DNA of 64,000 bases. It comes from Bacteroides ilei. Lineage in GTDB: Bacteria; Bacteroidota; Bacteroidia; Bacteroidales; Bacteroidaceae. A program made the translations under genes and the position numbers. The notes beneath the pieces are model-generated. The model was not told the origin of the DNA and searched no databases. It was given only the letters and a program-made list of their open reading frames with translations. Shown in pieces: positions 9,802-20,465 of this stretch (the stretch's first letter is position 1; the number at the start of each line of letters is the position of its first letter). The stretch covers positions 3,434,946 to 3,498,945 of the forward strand of contig NZ_LT635801.1 in NCBI RefSeq assembly GCF_900128495.1, read 5' to 3'.

Positions 9802-12381
9802 ATGAAAGTAAAAACTAATAATGCTAACGCTCCGGTTTGGAAAGAGATTACGGTCAAATCTCGTATCCCGGAATCATTAAAGATGCTGCAGATTATGGCC
9901 CGCAATCTCTGGTGGTCTTGGAATGATGAGGCAATTGAAATGTTTCGTGAATTGGATCCGGAGTTGTGGCAGGTCGTTGGACAGAATCCAGTAGCTTTGT
10001 TGGAAAGATTAAGCTATGAAAAGCTGGAGGCATTGTCGGAAGACAAAGGAGTTTTGGCTAAGATCAATAAAGTGTATGACAAGTTTGACGCATACATGAA
10101 AGAACCTGTGAACAAGAACCGTCCGTCTGTAGCCTATTTCTGTATGGAATATGGTTTGACCCATGTCTTGAAAATCTATTCAGGAGGTTTGGGTATTCTT
10201 GCCGGTGATTATTTGAAGGAGGCTTCAGACAGTAACGTTGATATGTGTGGTGTAGGTTTCTTGTATCGTTACGGATATTTCACCCAAAGTTTGTCCATGG
10301 ACGGACAGCAGATTGCAAACTATGAACCTCAGACTTTCGGGAGCCTGCCGATTGAGCGTGTGACCAATCCGGATGGAAGTCAGATGGTTCTGGATGTTCC
10401 CTATCTGAATTACTATGTACATGCCTATGTATGGAGAGCAAATGTAGGACGGGTTCCATTGTATCTGTTGGATACTGATAACGAAATGAACAGTGAATAT
10501 GACCGTCCTATCACTCATCAGCTTTATGGTGGCGATTGGGAAAACCGTTTGAAACAGGAAATCCTGTTGGGTATCGGTGGTGTATTGTTGCTGAAGAAAT
10601 TGGGTATAAAGAAAGATATTTATCATTGCAATGAAGGACATGCCGCATTATGTAATGTCCAGCGTTTGTGTGATTATGTAGAAAGCGGAATGACATTCGA
10701 TGAGGCATTGGAAGTGCTCCGCGCTTCTTCATTGTATACTGTACATACTCCGGTTCCTGCCGGTCATGACTATTTCGATGAAGGTCTGTTCGGCAAGTAT
10801 ATGGGTGGTTATCCTCAACGTATGGGTATTTCCTGGGATGACCTGATGGATCTGGGCCGTATAAATCCGGGTGACCATAATGAACGTTTCTGTATGTCTA
10901 CCTTTGCATGTAATACTTGCCAGGAAGTCAATGGTGTAAGCTGGTTACATGGAAAAGTTTCCCAGCAGATGTTTTCCGGTATCTGGAAAGGTTATTTCCC
11001 GGAAGAGAATCATGTGGGATATGTTACAAACGGTGTACATTTCCCTACATGGTGTGCTTCTGAATGGAAAAAACTGTATAACAAGTATTTCGATAAGGAC
11101 TTTATGAATGATGAGTCGAATCCGAAGATCTGGGAAGCTATTTACAATGTTCCTGATGAAGAGATCTGGAAGACTCGTCTGGCATTGAAGAACAAACTGA
11201 TCAATTACATCCGTAATCAGTTCCGTGATACGTGGTTGAAGAACCAAGGCGATCCTTCACGTGTGGTTTCTTTGATGGATAAGATTAATCCTAATGCATT
11301 GCTTATCGGTTTTGCGCGTCGTTTTGCCACTTATAAGCGTGCCCATCTGCTGTTTACCGATTTGGACCGTTTGTCTAAGATAGTCAATAACCCTGATTAT
11401 CCTGTCCAGTTCCTTTTTGCCGGTAAGGCTCATCCGCATGACGGTGCCGGTCAGGGACTGATCAAGAAGATTGTTGAAATTTCTAAGCGTCCTGAATTCT
11501 TGGGTAAGATTATTTTCCTGGAAAACTATGATATGAAGTTGGCACGTCGTCTAGTATCTGGAGTAGATATCTGGATGAATACACCGACACGTCCGTTGGA
11601 AGCATCTGGTACATCGGGTGAAAAGGCGTTGATGAACGGTGTAGTCAATTTCTCTGTACTTGACGGATGGTGGTTGGAAGGTTACCGTGAAGGTGCCGGA
11701 TGGGCATTGACCGAAAAACGTACTTACCAGAACCAGGAACATCAGGATCAGCTGGATGCAGCTACCATCTATAGTATCCTTGAAACTGAGATCTTACCGT
11801 TGTATTATGCTCGTAACAAGAAGGGTTATTCTGAAGGATGGGTAAAGACAATCAAGAACTCCATAGCCCAGATTGCTCCTCATTATACAATGAAACGTCA
11901 GTTGGATGACTATTTCGACAAGTTCTACGGGCGTGAAGCCGAAAGATTCCATGCATTGGAAGCTAATAATTTTGCTAAGGCAAAAGAAATAGCCAAATGG
12001 AAAGAAGAAGTTGCTGCCAAGTGGGACTCAATCAAAGTCGTTTCTCTCGAGAAATGCGAGGAACTTCTGCAGGGTAACGTTGAGAGCGGTAAGGAATATA
12101 CCATTACCTGTGTAGTGGACGAACAGGGATTGGATGATGTAATTGGCATTGAAATGGTTGTAACATACACCAATGAGGAAGGTAAGGAATATGTTTATTC
12201 TGTAACTCCGATGGAAGTGGTGAAACATGAAGGTAATCTGTATACATTCCAGATGACTCATAGCTTGTCGAATGCTGGAAGCTTCAAGGTTTCATACCGT
12301 ATGTTCCCGAAAAACGCTGATTTTGCTCATCGTCAGGATTTCTGTTATGTACGTTGGTTCAATGAGGGTAAATTGAATTGA
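9802..12381 (+). CDS. glgP: Alpha-glucan (glycogen) phosphorylase with N-terminal DUF3417
   Basis: The 859-residue protein releases glucose-1-phosphate from alpha-1,4-glucans. Residues about 10-110 are a DUF3417-like domain ([17 protein letters not shown]); the GT35 catalytic domain follows. The pyridoxal-phosphate lysine is Lys608 in [13 protein letters not shown], and RRFATYKRA is also characteristic. The last 110 or so residues form a beta-rich extension. This is the short bacterial/archaeal phosphorylase type, without the allosteric regions of muscle phosphorylase. It is probably co-transcribed with the GT3 synthase upstream and is followed by a terminator. Confidence 0.95.
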   Translation: MKVKTNNANAPVWKEITVKSRIPESLKMLQIMARNLWWSWNDEAIEMFRELDPELWQVVGQNPVALLERLSYEKLEALSEDKGVLAKINKVYDKFDAYMKEPVNKNRPSVAYFCMEYGLTHVLKIYSGGLGILAGDYLKEASDSNVDMCGVGFLYRYGYFTQSLSMDGQQIANYEPQTFGSLPIERVTNPDGSQMVLDVPYLNYYVHAYVWRANVGRVPLYLLDTDNEMNSEYDRPITHQLYGGDWENRLKQEILLGIGGVLLLKKLGIKKDIYHCNEGHAALCNVQRLCDYVESGMTFDEALEVLRASSLYTVHTPVPAGHDYFDEGLFGKYMGGYPQRMGISWDDLMDLGRINPGDHNERFCMSTFACNTCQEVNGVSWLHGKVSQQMFSGIWKGYFPEENHVGYVTNGVHFPTWCASEWKKLYNKYFDKDFMNDESNPKIWEAIYNVPDEEIWKTRLALKNKLINYIRNQFRDTWLKNQGDPSRVVSLMDKINPNALLIGFARRFATYKRAHLLFTDLDRLSKIVNNPDYPVQFLFAGKAHPHDGAGQGLIKKIVEISKRPEFLGKIIFLENYDMKLARRLVSGVDIWMNTPTRPLEASGTSGEKALMNGVVNFSVLDGWWLEGYREGAGWALTEKRTYQNQEHQDQLDAATIYSILETEILPLYYARNKKGYSEGWVKTIKNSIAQIAPHYTMKRQLDDYFDKFYGREAERFHALEANNFAKAKEIAKWKEEVAAKWDSIKVVSLEKCEELLQGNVESGKEYTITCVVDEQGLDDVIGIEMVVTYTNEEGKEYVYSVTPMEVVKHEGNLYTFQMTHSLSNAGSFKVSYRMFPKNADFAHRQDFCYVRWFNEGKLN

Positions 12382-12414
12382 TTTCATTTACAATCTTGAT
12401 ATATTAAAGCGAGG

Positions 12415-12450
12415 CGCAGTCTTCATGAAATCATGAAGGCTGCGTTTTTT
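12415..12450 (+). terminator. Terminator after glgP
   Basis: CGCAGTCTTCATGA and TCATGAAGGCTGCG form a nearly perfect stem with a two-base loop, followed by six T. Confidence 0.92.
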
Positions 12451-12557
12451 CTTTGAAAAATTAAACTTTTCGAAAAGTTTTTTTGTTTATTCCATGCAGT
12501 CTTTGGTATATTAGCTCATTTTATAGATGAAACTTTAAATATAGAAAGGACAATATT

Positions 12558-13289
12558 ATGGGAAAACTAAAAAGATATTGGATATTAACGTTTGTTTTTC
12601 TGACCGTTTTCCTGCAATCCTGTAGTGATGATGACGGTTATTCAATCGGGGATATCGGGATTGACTGGGTTACGGTCCATGTGGAAAGTGACGGTCTGTA
12701 TACTTTTACAGGTGATACATGGGGAACTATGTTTCCGGCTGCCAATGCCATTTGGGGATATTATCCGGTAGAAGGTCAGCGTGCTTTGCTTTATTTCAAT
12801 CCGCTTTATGACAATTACGGAGGTTATGATGTAGGTATCAAGCCTGAAATGATATATCCTATTCTGACAAAGTCTGTTGAGAGTCTGACTGCAGAGAATG
12901 ATAAAGAATTGGGGGATGATCCTGCTTATATTACCGATTTATGGATTTCGGGCGGTTATATGAATCTGATGTTCAAGCAGAAGGCTCCGGAAAAGTTGAA
13001 GCATCTGGTCAGTCTGGTCAAAAGAGCATCGGAACCGGCCATTGCAGACGATGGATATATCCATCTCGAATATCGGTATAATACATATGGAGATACGTTG
13101 GACTATGTAGTGCCGGGAGTGGTTTCCTATAATTTGGACAGTTTGCCGTTAAATGAGGCAAAAGGTATCAAATTACGTGTCAACGATGCTATTTACGGTG
13201 AACGCTTCATAACCTTCACTCAGAAGGAAGAACCTCTTCCGGAATCGGCAAAACAGGTGATTGAATCGGATGTGATAAGGATCAAATAA
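12558..13289 (+). CDS. NigD-like lipoprotein
   Basis: The 243-residue protein begins with a lipoprotein signal peptide (WILTFVFLTVFLQSC, cysteine about residue 22) followed by an acidic SDDDGYSIGDIGIDW, the usual start of the NigD-like family of Bacteroidales. The mature part is beta-rich, with an N-terminal small barrel and a C-terminal domain as in solved family members. It would be anchored in the outer membrane or periplasm. Its function is unknown; the family is named after a protein of the nig bacteriocin-type locus but is widespread and not restricted to it. The gene appears to be a single-gene unit between two terminators. The 176-bp region before it holds the glgP terminator and no clear promoter. 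Confidence 0.85.
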   Translation: MGKLKRYWILTFVFLTVFLQSCSDDDGYSIGDIGIDWVTVHVESDGLYTFTGDTWGTMFPAANAIWGYYPVEGQRALLYFNPLYDNYGGYDVGIKPEMIYPILTKSVESLTAENDKELGDDPAYITDLWISGGYMNLMFKQKAPEKLKHLVSLVKRASEPAIADDGYIHLEYRYNTYGDTLDYVVPGVVSYNLDSLPLNEAKGIKLRVNDAIYGERFITFTQKEEPLPESAKQVIESDVIRIK

Positions 13290-13315
13290 GTTTTAAGTAA
13301 GATAGAATGAAAGGA

Positions 13316-13353
13316 AGTATCATTGTTCCTCTAGGGGAAGGTGATACTTTTTT
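13316..13353 (+). terminator. Terminator after the NigD-like gene
   Basis: AGTATCA at 13316-13322 pairs with TGATACT at 13342-13348, with extra inner CCT/AGG pairing, followed by a T run. Confidence 0.8.
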
Positions 13354-13363
13354 CTTTATAGGC

Positions 13364-13393
13364 TTTGCCATGTATCTGATTTTTTTATTTTTG
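13364..13393 (+). promoter_or_regulatory. Promoter of the two-component operon
   Basis: TTTG at 13364-13367 and TATTTTTG at 13386-13393 are separated by 18 bp, close to consensus. The leader would be about 15 nt. Confidence 0.75.
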
Positions 13394-13412
13394 CAGATAA
13401 ATTACATGGATT

Positions 13413-14090
13413 ATGAAAATTCTGATTGTTGAAGATGATAAGGATTTGAGGGAAATCACTACTACTTCCCTGGAAAAGGAACGTTATGTGGTTTCTCAGG
13501 CTCCCGATTACCGGACTGCCTTGCAGAAGATTGAAGATTATGATTATGACTGTATTTTGCTTGATATCATGTTACCGGATGGAAACGGGCTGGATCTGTT
13601 GCAAGAGCTGCATGATTTAGGCAAAAAGACGAGTGTCATTATTCTTTCCGCACGTGATTCATTGGAGGATAAGGTTCAGGGGCTGGATTTGGGAGCCGAC
13701 GATTATCTGCCTAAGCCCTTTCATTTGGCTGAGCTTCATGCCCGTATAAAAAGCCTGCTCCGTCGTAACCAGCGGGAAGGCGACCGGAAGGTTCAGTTCG
13801 GCAATATTGAACTTTTTCCGGATTCATTTAAGGTACAGGTGGGTGGAAAGGATGTAGAATTGAACAGGAAAGAATACGATATCTTATATTATTTCATGTC
13901 CCGTCCGGGGAGGTTGGTCAATAAGAATATATTGGCTGAATCGGTTTGGGGAGATCATATAGATCAGGTCGATAACTTCGATTTTATCTATGCTCAGATA
14001 AAGAATTTGCGTAAGCGGTTGAAGGAGGCGGGTGCGACCCCCGAACTGAAGTCGGTTTATGGTTTCGGATATAAATTTGTGGTTGAATGA
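13413..14090 (+). CDS. OmpR/PhoB-type response regulator
   Basis: The 225-residue regulator has a receiver domain at residues 1-115, with acidic pocket Glu7-Asp8-Asp9, phosphoacceptor Asp51 (LLDIMLPDG) and Lys101 (LPKPF). A winged-helix DNA-binding domain follows at about 125-225 (LNRKEYDILYYFMSRPGRLV). All residues needed for phosphotransfer are present. It overlaps the histidine kinase gene by four bases, so the two form a cognate pair. The likely output is the PepSY-like gene downstream, an inference from neighbourhood. Confidence 0.95.
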   Translation: MKILIVEDDKDLREITTTSLEKERYVVSQAPDYRTALQKIEDYDYDCILLDIMLPDGNGLDLLQELHDLGKKTSVIILSARDSLEDKVQGLDLGADDYLPKPFHLAELHARIKSLLRRNQREGDRKVQFGNIELFPDSFKVQVGGKDVELNRKEYDILYYFMSRPGRLVNKNILAESVWGDHIDQVDNFDFIYAQIKNLRKRLKEAGATPELKSVYGFGYKFVVE

Positions 14091-15364
14091 AACTTTTTCA
14101 TCTTGTATTATGGCGTATGTCTCTTGCTCTTATGGTAATTCTTACCGTATGGGCGGGATTGTTCTATATGGCCGTAATGGAGGAGGTGAATGATGAGGTG
14201 GATGACTCACTTGAGGATTATGCCGAGGCTTTGATAATACGTTCTCTGTCGGGAGAAACATTACCTGCGTCTAGTAACGGTTCCAACAATCAGTATTATC
14301 TGTATGAAGTGAGTAAGGCTTATGCTGAGGCTTATCCACATATAACCTACAGGGATGAAGATGTCTATATCACGGAGAAAGGGGAGAAGGAACCGGCGCG
14401 TGTCTTGATGATCATTTTCCAGACAGATGACGGTTCCTACAGAGAACTGGTTGTATATACGCCTACGATAGAGAAGTTGGATTTGCAACGCGCTATTTTA
14501 GGATGGATCATTTTTCTATATGTATTTTTGCTGTTGGTTATTATAGTTATCAATGCATGGGTATATAAATGGAATATGCGTCCGCTATATGTTTTGCTTG
14601 AGTGGCTGGACAATTACAGGTTGGGGCATAAGAATGATCCTTTGGAGAATACTACAAAGATTACGGAGTTCAGCCGTTTGAATGAGGCGGCAATTGAAGC
14701 TGCACGCCGTAACGAGTATTTATATGAGCAGCAGAAAATATTCATAGGAAATGCGTCCCATGAAATGCAGACGCCATTGGCTATTTGCCGCAATCGTCTG
14801 GAGTTGCTGATGGAAGAGGAGAATCTGACGGAACATCAATTGGAAGAACTGATGAAGACACATCAGACACTGGAAAACTTGTCTCGGATGAACCGTTCTC
14901 TATTGCTGTTGTGTAAGATTGAGAACGGACAGTTTGCCAATGTTCACCGCATCGCATTGAATGATTTGCTCGAGCGGTATATTTCGGATTATAGGGAGGT
15001 ATATGCATATCGGAATATTGGACTGGATATGGAGGTGAAGGGTGTCTTTTATGTGGACATGGATGATTCGCTGGCTTCTGTTCTGGTGACAAATCTGTTG
15101 AAAAATGCGTTTGTCCATAATATAGATAGTGGAAAAATTCTGATTACTGTTACAGCCGACAGCTTTTGTATATCTAATACCGGTGGACATGAACTGGACG
15201 GTCAACGTATTTTTGAGCGTTTCTATCAGTCCCATAAAAAGGAAGGTTCTACAGGATTGGGTCTGGCCTTGGTTGATACGATTTGTAAGTCCAACCGGTT
15301 ACGTGTAGTCTATCGGTATTCCGATGGCATGCATCAGTTTGAGATTAATCATCAAAACGATTGA
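14087..15364 (+). CDS. Sensor histidine kinase
   Basis: The 425-residue membrane kinase has a first membrane helix at residues about 10-32, a periplasmic sensor region of about 100 residues, a second helix at about 137-158, then a short linker and the catalytic core. The phosphorylated histidine is His225 in FIGNASHEMQTPL. The N box (NLLKNAFVHN) and G2 box (GSTGLGLALV) of the ATPase domain are present, so the enzyme looks functional. The periplasmic part is not a domain I recognise. It follows the regulator gene with an ATGA overlap. Confidence 0.95.
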   Translation: MKLFHLVLWRMSLALMVILTVWAGLFYMAVMEEVNDEVDDSLEDYAEALIIRSLSGETLPASSNGSNNQYYLYEVSKAYAEAYPHITYRDEDVYITEKGEKEPARVLMIIFQTDDGSYRELVVYTPTIEKLDLQRAILGWIIFLYVFLLLVIIVINAWVYKWNMRPLYVLLEWLDNYRLGHKNDPLENTTKITEFSRLNEAAIEAARRNEYLYEQQKIFIGNASHEMQTPLAICRNRLELLMEEENLTEHQLEELMKTHQTLENLSRMNRSLLLLCKIENGQFANVHRIALNDLLERYISDYREVYAYRNIGLDMEVKGVFYVDMDDSLASVLVTNLLKNAFVHNIDSGKILITVTADSFCISNTGGHELDGQRIFERFYQSHKKEGSTGLGLALVDTICKSNRLRVVYRYSDGMHQFEINHQND

Positions 15365-15461
15365 TTTTTTTCTCTGTTTTCAAAATCTTTTCAGATTTGT
15401 CTCTCATATTTGCAATACAATAATAATTAATAGAGTATTAATCCTAAAAAATGATTGCGAT

Positions 15462-15899
15462 ATGAAAAAGCTGATTTTCTTGTTAGTATGTCTTTTTTCA
15501 ATTCAGACAGTGGCTTTTGCCGATAGTGACAAACCTATCCAGATCGGTCAGTTGCCGACTAAAGCCCAGCAGTTTATAACTACTTATTTCAAGAGCCATA
15601 AGGTTGCACTTGCCAAAGTAGAATCGGGTGTGTTCAGCAAAAGCTATGATGTTATTTTTACCAATGGCGAGAAACTTGAATTTGACAAGTCGGGTGATTG
15701 GACAGAAGTAAGCTGTGAGAAGACAAAGGTTCCGGCTGCCGTCATTCCGTCGGCCATTGCTTCTTATGTGAAAAGTACTTATCCAGATGCTTTCATCACT
15801 AAAATTGAACGGAACTCTAAAGAATATGATGTTGAGTTGTCTAACCATCTGGAAATAACTTTCGATACACAGTTCCGTGTGATAGACATTGACGATTGA
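15462..15899 (+). CDS. PepSY-like (DUF2874) periplasmic protein
   Basis: This 145-residue protein starts at MKKLIFLLVCLF, giving a clean signal peptide cleaved near AFADSDK. An upstream in-frame ATG is unlikely because it overlaps the kinase gene. The mature part contains two similar beta-alpha segments, VESGVFSKSYDVIFTNGEKLEFDKSGDW and a second around IERNSKEYDVELSNHLEITFD, the duplicated fold of the PepSY-like family often found beside two-component genes. It probably binds a peptide or small ligand, but no ligand is known. A near-consensus CATATTTG lies at 15405-15412, so it may also be transcribed on its own. Confidence 0.85.
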   Translation: MKKLIFLLVCLFSIQTVAFADSDKPIQIGQLPTKAQQFITTYFKSHKVALAKVESGVFSKSYDVIFTNGEKLEFDKSGDWTEVSCEKTKVPAAVIPSAIASYVKSTYPDAFITKIERNSKEYDVELSNHLEITFDTQFRVIDIDD

Positions 15900-15935
15900 T
15901 TTGCTTTCGGATATAATGAATGGATAAGAGTGGAT

Positions 15936-15971
15936 GCTCCTGGGCCGGGTACAGGTCCAGGAGCGTTTTTT
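15936..15971. terminator. Bidirectional terminator between convergent genes
   Basis: GCTCCTGG and CCAGGAGC form an 8-bp perfect stem with extra inner pairing, followed by G and a T run. It lies between the PepSY-like gene and the SGNH hydrolase gene, which points at it from the other side. Confidence 0.85.
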
Positions 15972-16812
15972 ATTTGAAGTCGGCCGGATAGGCAAGCAAC
16001 TGGTACATGATGGCTTTTGCCATTCTGTAATGTCCATTTACATTCGGATGTAAACGGTCGGTAGTTGCGTCATGAAAGTATTGTGCATGCTCATCAAACA
16101 TCGGGTAGAGTCCGCAAATGCTGTTCAAGTCAATGACAGGGACAGCCCATACATTGGCTGCTTCTTTAATGACATTTACATATTCGTCGACATACAGTCC
16201 TAGTTTATTAGGAAAAGCCTCTTCAGGCTGGATATTTTCATTGCTGAACCGGGCCTGTGCGCGGTGGATAGGTGTCATCAGGATTATCTGTTTTTCAGGG
16301 AAGTTGTGTTTCAGGTAACTCATCGCTTCGTTGATACGCCCGCGGAAAGTATTCTGGTTCATGTCGGCAATCCGTTTTCTGCGTATTTCCTTTCCTCCTC
16401 CTTTTACTGTTGTTTCTTCATAACTGTAGGTATACCATTCACCCAAAGGAATACCGGCATTATAGTCGTTTGTGCCGGCAAAGATAATGATTGCGTCAGG
16501 GTCGGTACCGGTTTCACTGTGGAGTGTCTGGGCCTGCTTCAGGATTCCGTTCCATTGATTGCCGTTGATCCCGTAGACCAAAGGTGTGATACCGAGCATT
16601 TCGGCCAGGTATTGCCAGTAGTTTTTGGTTGTTCCTACGTGTTTCTTATCGGTAATGGAATCTCCTAGAAAGGCTACTTTTTTCCCTTTCCATTGGTTGC
16701 CAATAACAGCAGTAGTATCCGGTTCAGAAGGTTGGGATGATGCGGATACCGGAAAAACCGGTGTCATGGCAAATAATCCGGAAAGTAAGTAAGTTACGCA
16801 TTTCATGTACAT
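15970..16812 (-). CDS. Secreted SGNH/GDSL hydrolase
   Basis: The 280-residue protein has a signal peptide (residues 1-24, cleaved near VSASS). The SGNH blocks are present: GDSITD with nucleophile Ser52, a glycine-containing block II (GINGNQWN), FAGTND for block III, and DRLHPN for block V with the catalytic Asp and His. It should be an esterase, probably a carbohydrate deacetylase or lipase-like enzyme, outside the cytoplasm. Substrate cannot be read from sequence. The start is either Met1 or Met3 (MKCVTYLLSG), and both keep the signal peptide. It stands alone between guaA and the PepSY-like gene. Confidence 0.9.
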   Translation of the reverse strand: MYMKCVTYLLSGLFAMTPVFPVSASSQPSEPDTTAVIGNQWKGKKVAFLGDSITDKKHVGTTKNYWQYLAEMLGITPLVYGINGNQWNGILKQAQTLHSETGTDPDAIIIFAGTNDYNAGIPLGEWYTYSYEETTVKGGGKEIRRKRIADMNQNTFRGRINEAMSYLKHNFPEKQIILMTPIHRAQARFSNENIQPEEAFPNKLGLYVDEYVNVIKEAANVWAVPVIDLNSICGLYPMFDEHAQYFHDATTDRLHPNVNGHYRMAKAIMYQLLAYPADFK

Positions 16813-16849
16813 GTTCTTGAATGGTTTAGGGTTAGAAATATAAGTATGA

Positions 16850-16889
16850 ATAAAGCGAAGTTCCTCTGTTACGAGGCGCTTCGCTTTAT
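16850..16889 (-). terminator. Hairpin downstream of guaA
   Basis: ATAAAGCGAAG and CTTCGCTTTAT form an 11-bp perfect stem, with inner CCTC/GAGG pairing. It lies 42 bp after the guaA stop. The U-tract on the minus strand is weak, so its terminator role is likely but not certain. Confidence 0.6.
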
Positions 16890-16930
16890 AGTTATGAAAA
16901 AAGTCCGTAATCTATTATAGCAGGAGTTCT

Positions 16931-18484
16931 TTATTCCCACTCGATTGTGGCAGGTGGTTTTGAAGATATATCATAACATACGCGGTTTACACCTTTAACC
17001 TTGTTTATGATATCGTTTGAAACCTTTGCCATGAATTCATATGGCAGATGAGCCCAGTCGGCTGTCATGGCGTCGGTACTTGTTACGGCACGTAAGGCAA
17101 CGGCACGTTCATAAGTGCGTTCGTCCCCCATCACTCCTACACTCTGTACAGGCAGCAAGATGACTCCGGCTTGCCATACCTGATCATATAGCGCTGTTTC
17201 TTTTCCGGTGCTGTCTGTTGTTTTCCAGTCACGCAGACCTTGGATGAAAATATCGTCCGCATCCTGCAGGATACGTACTTTTTCGCGCGTAATGTCACCG
17301 AGAATACGTACTGCAAGTCCTGGTCCCGGGAAGGGATGGCGGGTAATAAGATGTTCGGGCATGCCGAGCTCACGTCCTACACGCCGTACTTCATCCTTGA
17401 ACAGAAGGCGGAGAGGTTCACAAAGTTTCAGGTCCATCTTTTCAGGAAGACCTCCTACATTATGATGGCTTTTTATTACAGTACCGGTAATTGATAATGA
17501 TTCAATGCAGTCGGGATAGATTGTTCCTTGAGCCAGCCATTTGACATCCTTGATTTTGTGGGCTTCTTCATCGAATACATCGATGAATCCTTTACCGATA
17601 ATCTTACGTTTGCGTTCCGGTTCGGTTACACCGGCCAGTTCCGAGAAGAATTTTTCACTGGCATCAACGCCGATAACATTCAGTCCCAGGCATTCATAAT
17701 CATGGAGGACATTCTTGAATTCATTTTTGCGGAGCATACCGTGGTCGACAAAGATACATGTCAGGTTCTTGCCGATAGCTTTATTGAGCAATACGGCAGC
17801 TACGGATGAGTCTACGCCGCCGCTCAAGCCTAGCACAACTTTGTCATCGCCGAGCTGTTGTTTCAACTGTGCTACTGTTGTCTCGATGAATGAAGCTGCA
17901 CTCCAGTCCTGTTTCCCTCCACAGATTCCAACAACGAAGTTTTTCAGCAGTTGGGTACCGTCTTCGGTATGGAAGACTTCCGGATGGAATTGTACACCCC
18001 ATAATTTTTCTCCTTTGGCCTGATAGGCTGCAACGGCAACTTTATCCGTTGAGGCGATGATTTCGAAATTCTCAGGGATGGTAGTGATGGTATCTCCATG
18101 GCTCATCCACACTTGGGAATTGTCGCGTATATCCTTGAGCAGAGGATTGTTATGATCGAATTTGGTCAAGTGCGCGCGTCCATATTCACGGGTATTGGCC
18201 GGTTCCACTTTTCCTCCGTTGACGTATGCCATGAACTGTGCACCGTAACAGATACCTAAGATAGGATATTTGCCGCGGATATCACTTAAGTCAACCTTGA
18301 AAGCTTTTTCGTCATAAACTGAAAAAGGACTACCTGAAAGTATGACACCGATAACAGACGGATCATTGTGTGGAAACTTGTTGTAGGGGACAATCTCGCA
18401 ATACATGTTCAGTTCACGGATACGGCGGCCGATAAGCTGGGTAGTTTGTGAACCGAAATCAAGAATAATAATCTTTTCCTGCAT
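16931..18484 (-). CDS. guaA: GMP synthase (glutamine-hydrolysing)
   Basis: This 517-residue enzyme makes GMP from XMP. The glutaminase domain has nucleophile Cys79 (LGICYGAQF) and the His/Glu pair in VQFHPEVF. The ATP pyrophosphatase domain has the P-loop [10 protein letters not shown], and the C-terminal dimerisation domain ends in KPPATIEWE. The start [10 protein letters not shown] is chosen over an ATG nine codons upstream because the promoter -7 box ends at 18517, which would place that ATG essentially at the transcript start. The gene is monocistronic. Confidence 0.97.
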   Translation of the reverse strand: MQEKIIILDFGSQTTQLIGRRIRELNMYCEIVPYNKFPHNDPSVIGVILSGSPFSVYDEKAFKVDLSDIRGKYPILGICYGAQFMAYVNGGKVEPANTREYGRAHLTKFDHNNPLLKDIRDNSQVWMSHGDTITTIPENFEIIASTDKVAVAAYQAKGEKLWGVQFHPEVFHTEDGTQLLKNFVVGICGGKQDWSAASFIETTVAQLKQQLGDDKVVLGLSGGVDSSVAAVLLNKAIGKNLTCIFVDHGMLRKNEFKNVLHDYECLGLNVIGVDASEKFFSELAGVTEPERKRKIIGKGFIDVFDEEAHKIKDVKWLAQGTIYPDCIESLSITGTVIKSHHNVGGLPEKMDLKLCEPLRLLFKDEVRRVGRELGMPEHLITRHPFPGPGLAVRILGDITREKVRILQDADDIFIQGLRDWKTTDSTGKETALYDQVWQAGVILLPVQSVGVMGDERTYERAVALRAVTSTDAMTADWAHLPYEFMAKVSNDIINKVKGVNRVCYDISSKPPATIEWE

Positions 18485-18516
18485 ATTGTGTTCTGTAAAT
18501 GATATGTTCAATACTG

Positions 18517-18524
18517 CAAAGGTA
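18517..18524 (-). promoter_or_regulatory. -7 element of guaA
   Basis: Minus-strand TACCTTTG is a perfect TAnnTTTG match. It predicts a leader of about 27 nt to the chosen start. No clear -33 element is visible. Confidence 0.65.
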
Positions 18525-18828
18525 CTGATTATTTTTTATATATGCTAGAAGTGGAAGTAAAAACATGACACGCCTTATGTCTTGCCGGAGGATGCCTAAG
18601 GAGCATATGCCACACCTATTTTATTATTAAAGGAAGAAGGGGAGAAGACGTTCAAGAATCAGCTTGAAATCCTGGAGAGCATGATAAACGCCTCGATGTA
18701 ATGTATAGATAGCAAAAAGGTAGGGTGTTCTTTTGATAAATTGTTTTTATTGGAAAAATAAGTGAAAAACGGGGCTTTTTTTACTTAAATTTAATGCTTG
18801 ACGTGTTTTTTCTTTAGAAAGAAATAGT
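18525..18828. other. Gene-free region between guaA and gap promoters
   Basis: About 300 bp between divergent promoters. I see no open reading frame longer than about 21 codons, no recognisable RNA gene and no strong inverted repeat. It could hold regulatory sites for either gene, but nothing is identifiable by eye. Confidence 0.5.
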
Positions 18829-18836
18829 TATTTTTG
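18829..18836 (+). promoter_or_regulatory. -7 element of gap, with a long leader
   Basis: TATTTTTG matches the -7 consensus. A transcript starting near 18841 would carry a leader of about 100 nt, purine-rich at its start and AT-rich near the ATG. Confidence 0.6.
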
Positions 18837-18927
18837 CATCGCAATTGAGAGAGGAAGGAAAGCAAAAGACCTCTTTCGGTGCAGCGTTTTTTAAACGAGT
18901 GTTTATAAATTTATTATAAAACCTTAA

Positions 18928-19950
<1,023 letters not shown>

Positions 19951-19974
19951 TCAGTAATAAACAGTTTAATATAA

Positions 19975-20003
19975 GGGGTGTACCGTTGGTGCACCCTTTT
20001 TTT
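19975..20003 (+). terminator. gap terminator
   Basis: GGGTGTACC and GGTGCACCC pair around a three-base loop (one G-U pair), followed by seven T. Confidence 0.9.
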
Positions 20004-20388
20004 ATGTTATTTCCTCTTCTTTATCCGTAATTTCTACTTTGATATCTTTATCTCTTTGGATTGTGTGGTCTGTCTGTTGTGGGAAATCTGGTTTCTGTTC
20101 GTCTTTATTGCATTCCGTTTTGTATGATCTTTGTTCCCGATACTTACTTGTAATACATACTTGAATGCTTGGGTAGATTTATCTTACAAGTCTTTGAGGT
20201 CTCTGCATCGGTATATGTGATTTAAGAGTATGTAAGAGGTAAGGCTCTTATAGACCTCTTTCAAAGTTTAAAAGTTTCCATTAAAGTGTAGTATAAGAGA
20301 ACATAGTGGATGTATTGAAGCGATTAAAGGGGCTTACGGTAATTATGCTATCCGACCAGTAGTGTTTGCCGGTCGGCTTTTCCTGGTA
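20004..20388. other. Gene-free region after gap
   Basis: About 385 bp without a supportable gene. One short stem is visible, CCGACC at 20352-20357 with GGTCGG at 20371-20376. Composition is AT-rich and similar to other intergenic DNA here. No tRNA, known small RNA or repeat was recognised. Confidence 0.5.
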
Positions 20389-20425
20389 CAAAAAAAGCCA
20401 CTTCAATTTGAAATGGCTTTTTGAT
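20389..20425. terminator. Terminator downstream of the DUF4270 gene
   Basis: AAGCCACTTCA and TGAAATGGCTT form an 11-bp stem with one mismatch, flanked by A and T runs, so it can work in both directions. It lies 41 bp after the DUF4270 stop. Confidence 0.8.
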
Positions 20426-20465
20426 TTATAAAAATTCTAAGAAGGACTTCCGAATTTACAGCAGA

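Noticed and set aside
18566..18631. Short frame of about 21 codons between guaA and gap
   Set aside because: Too short, no promoter of the local type close by, and no recognisable motif.
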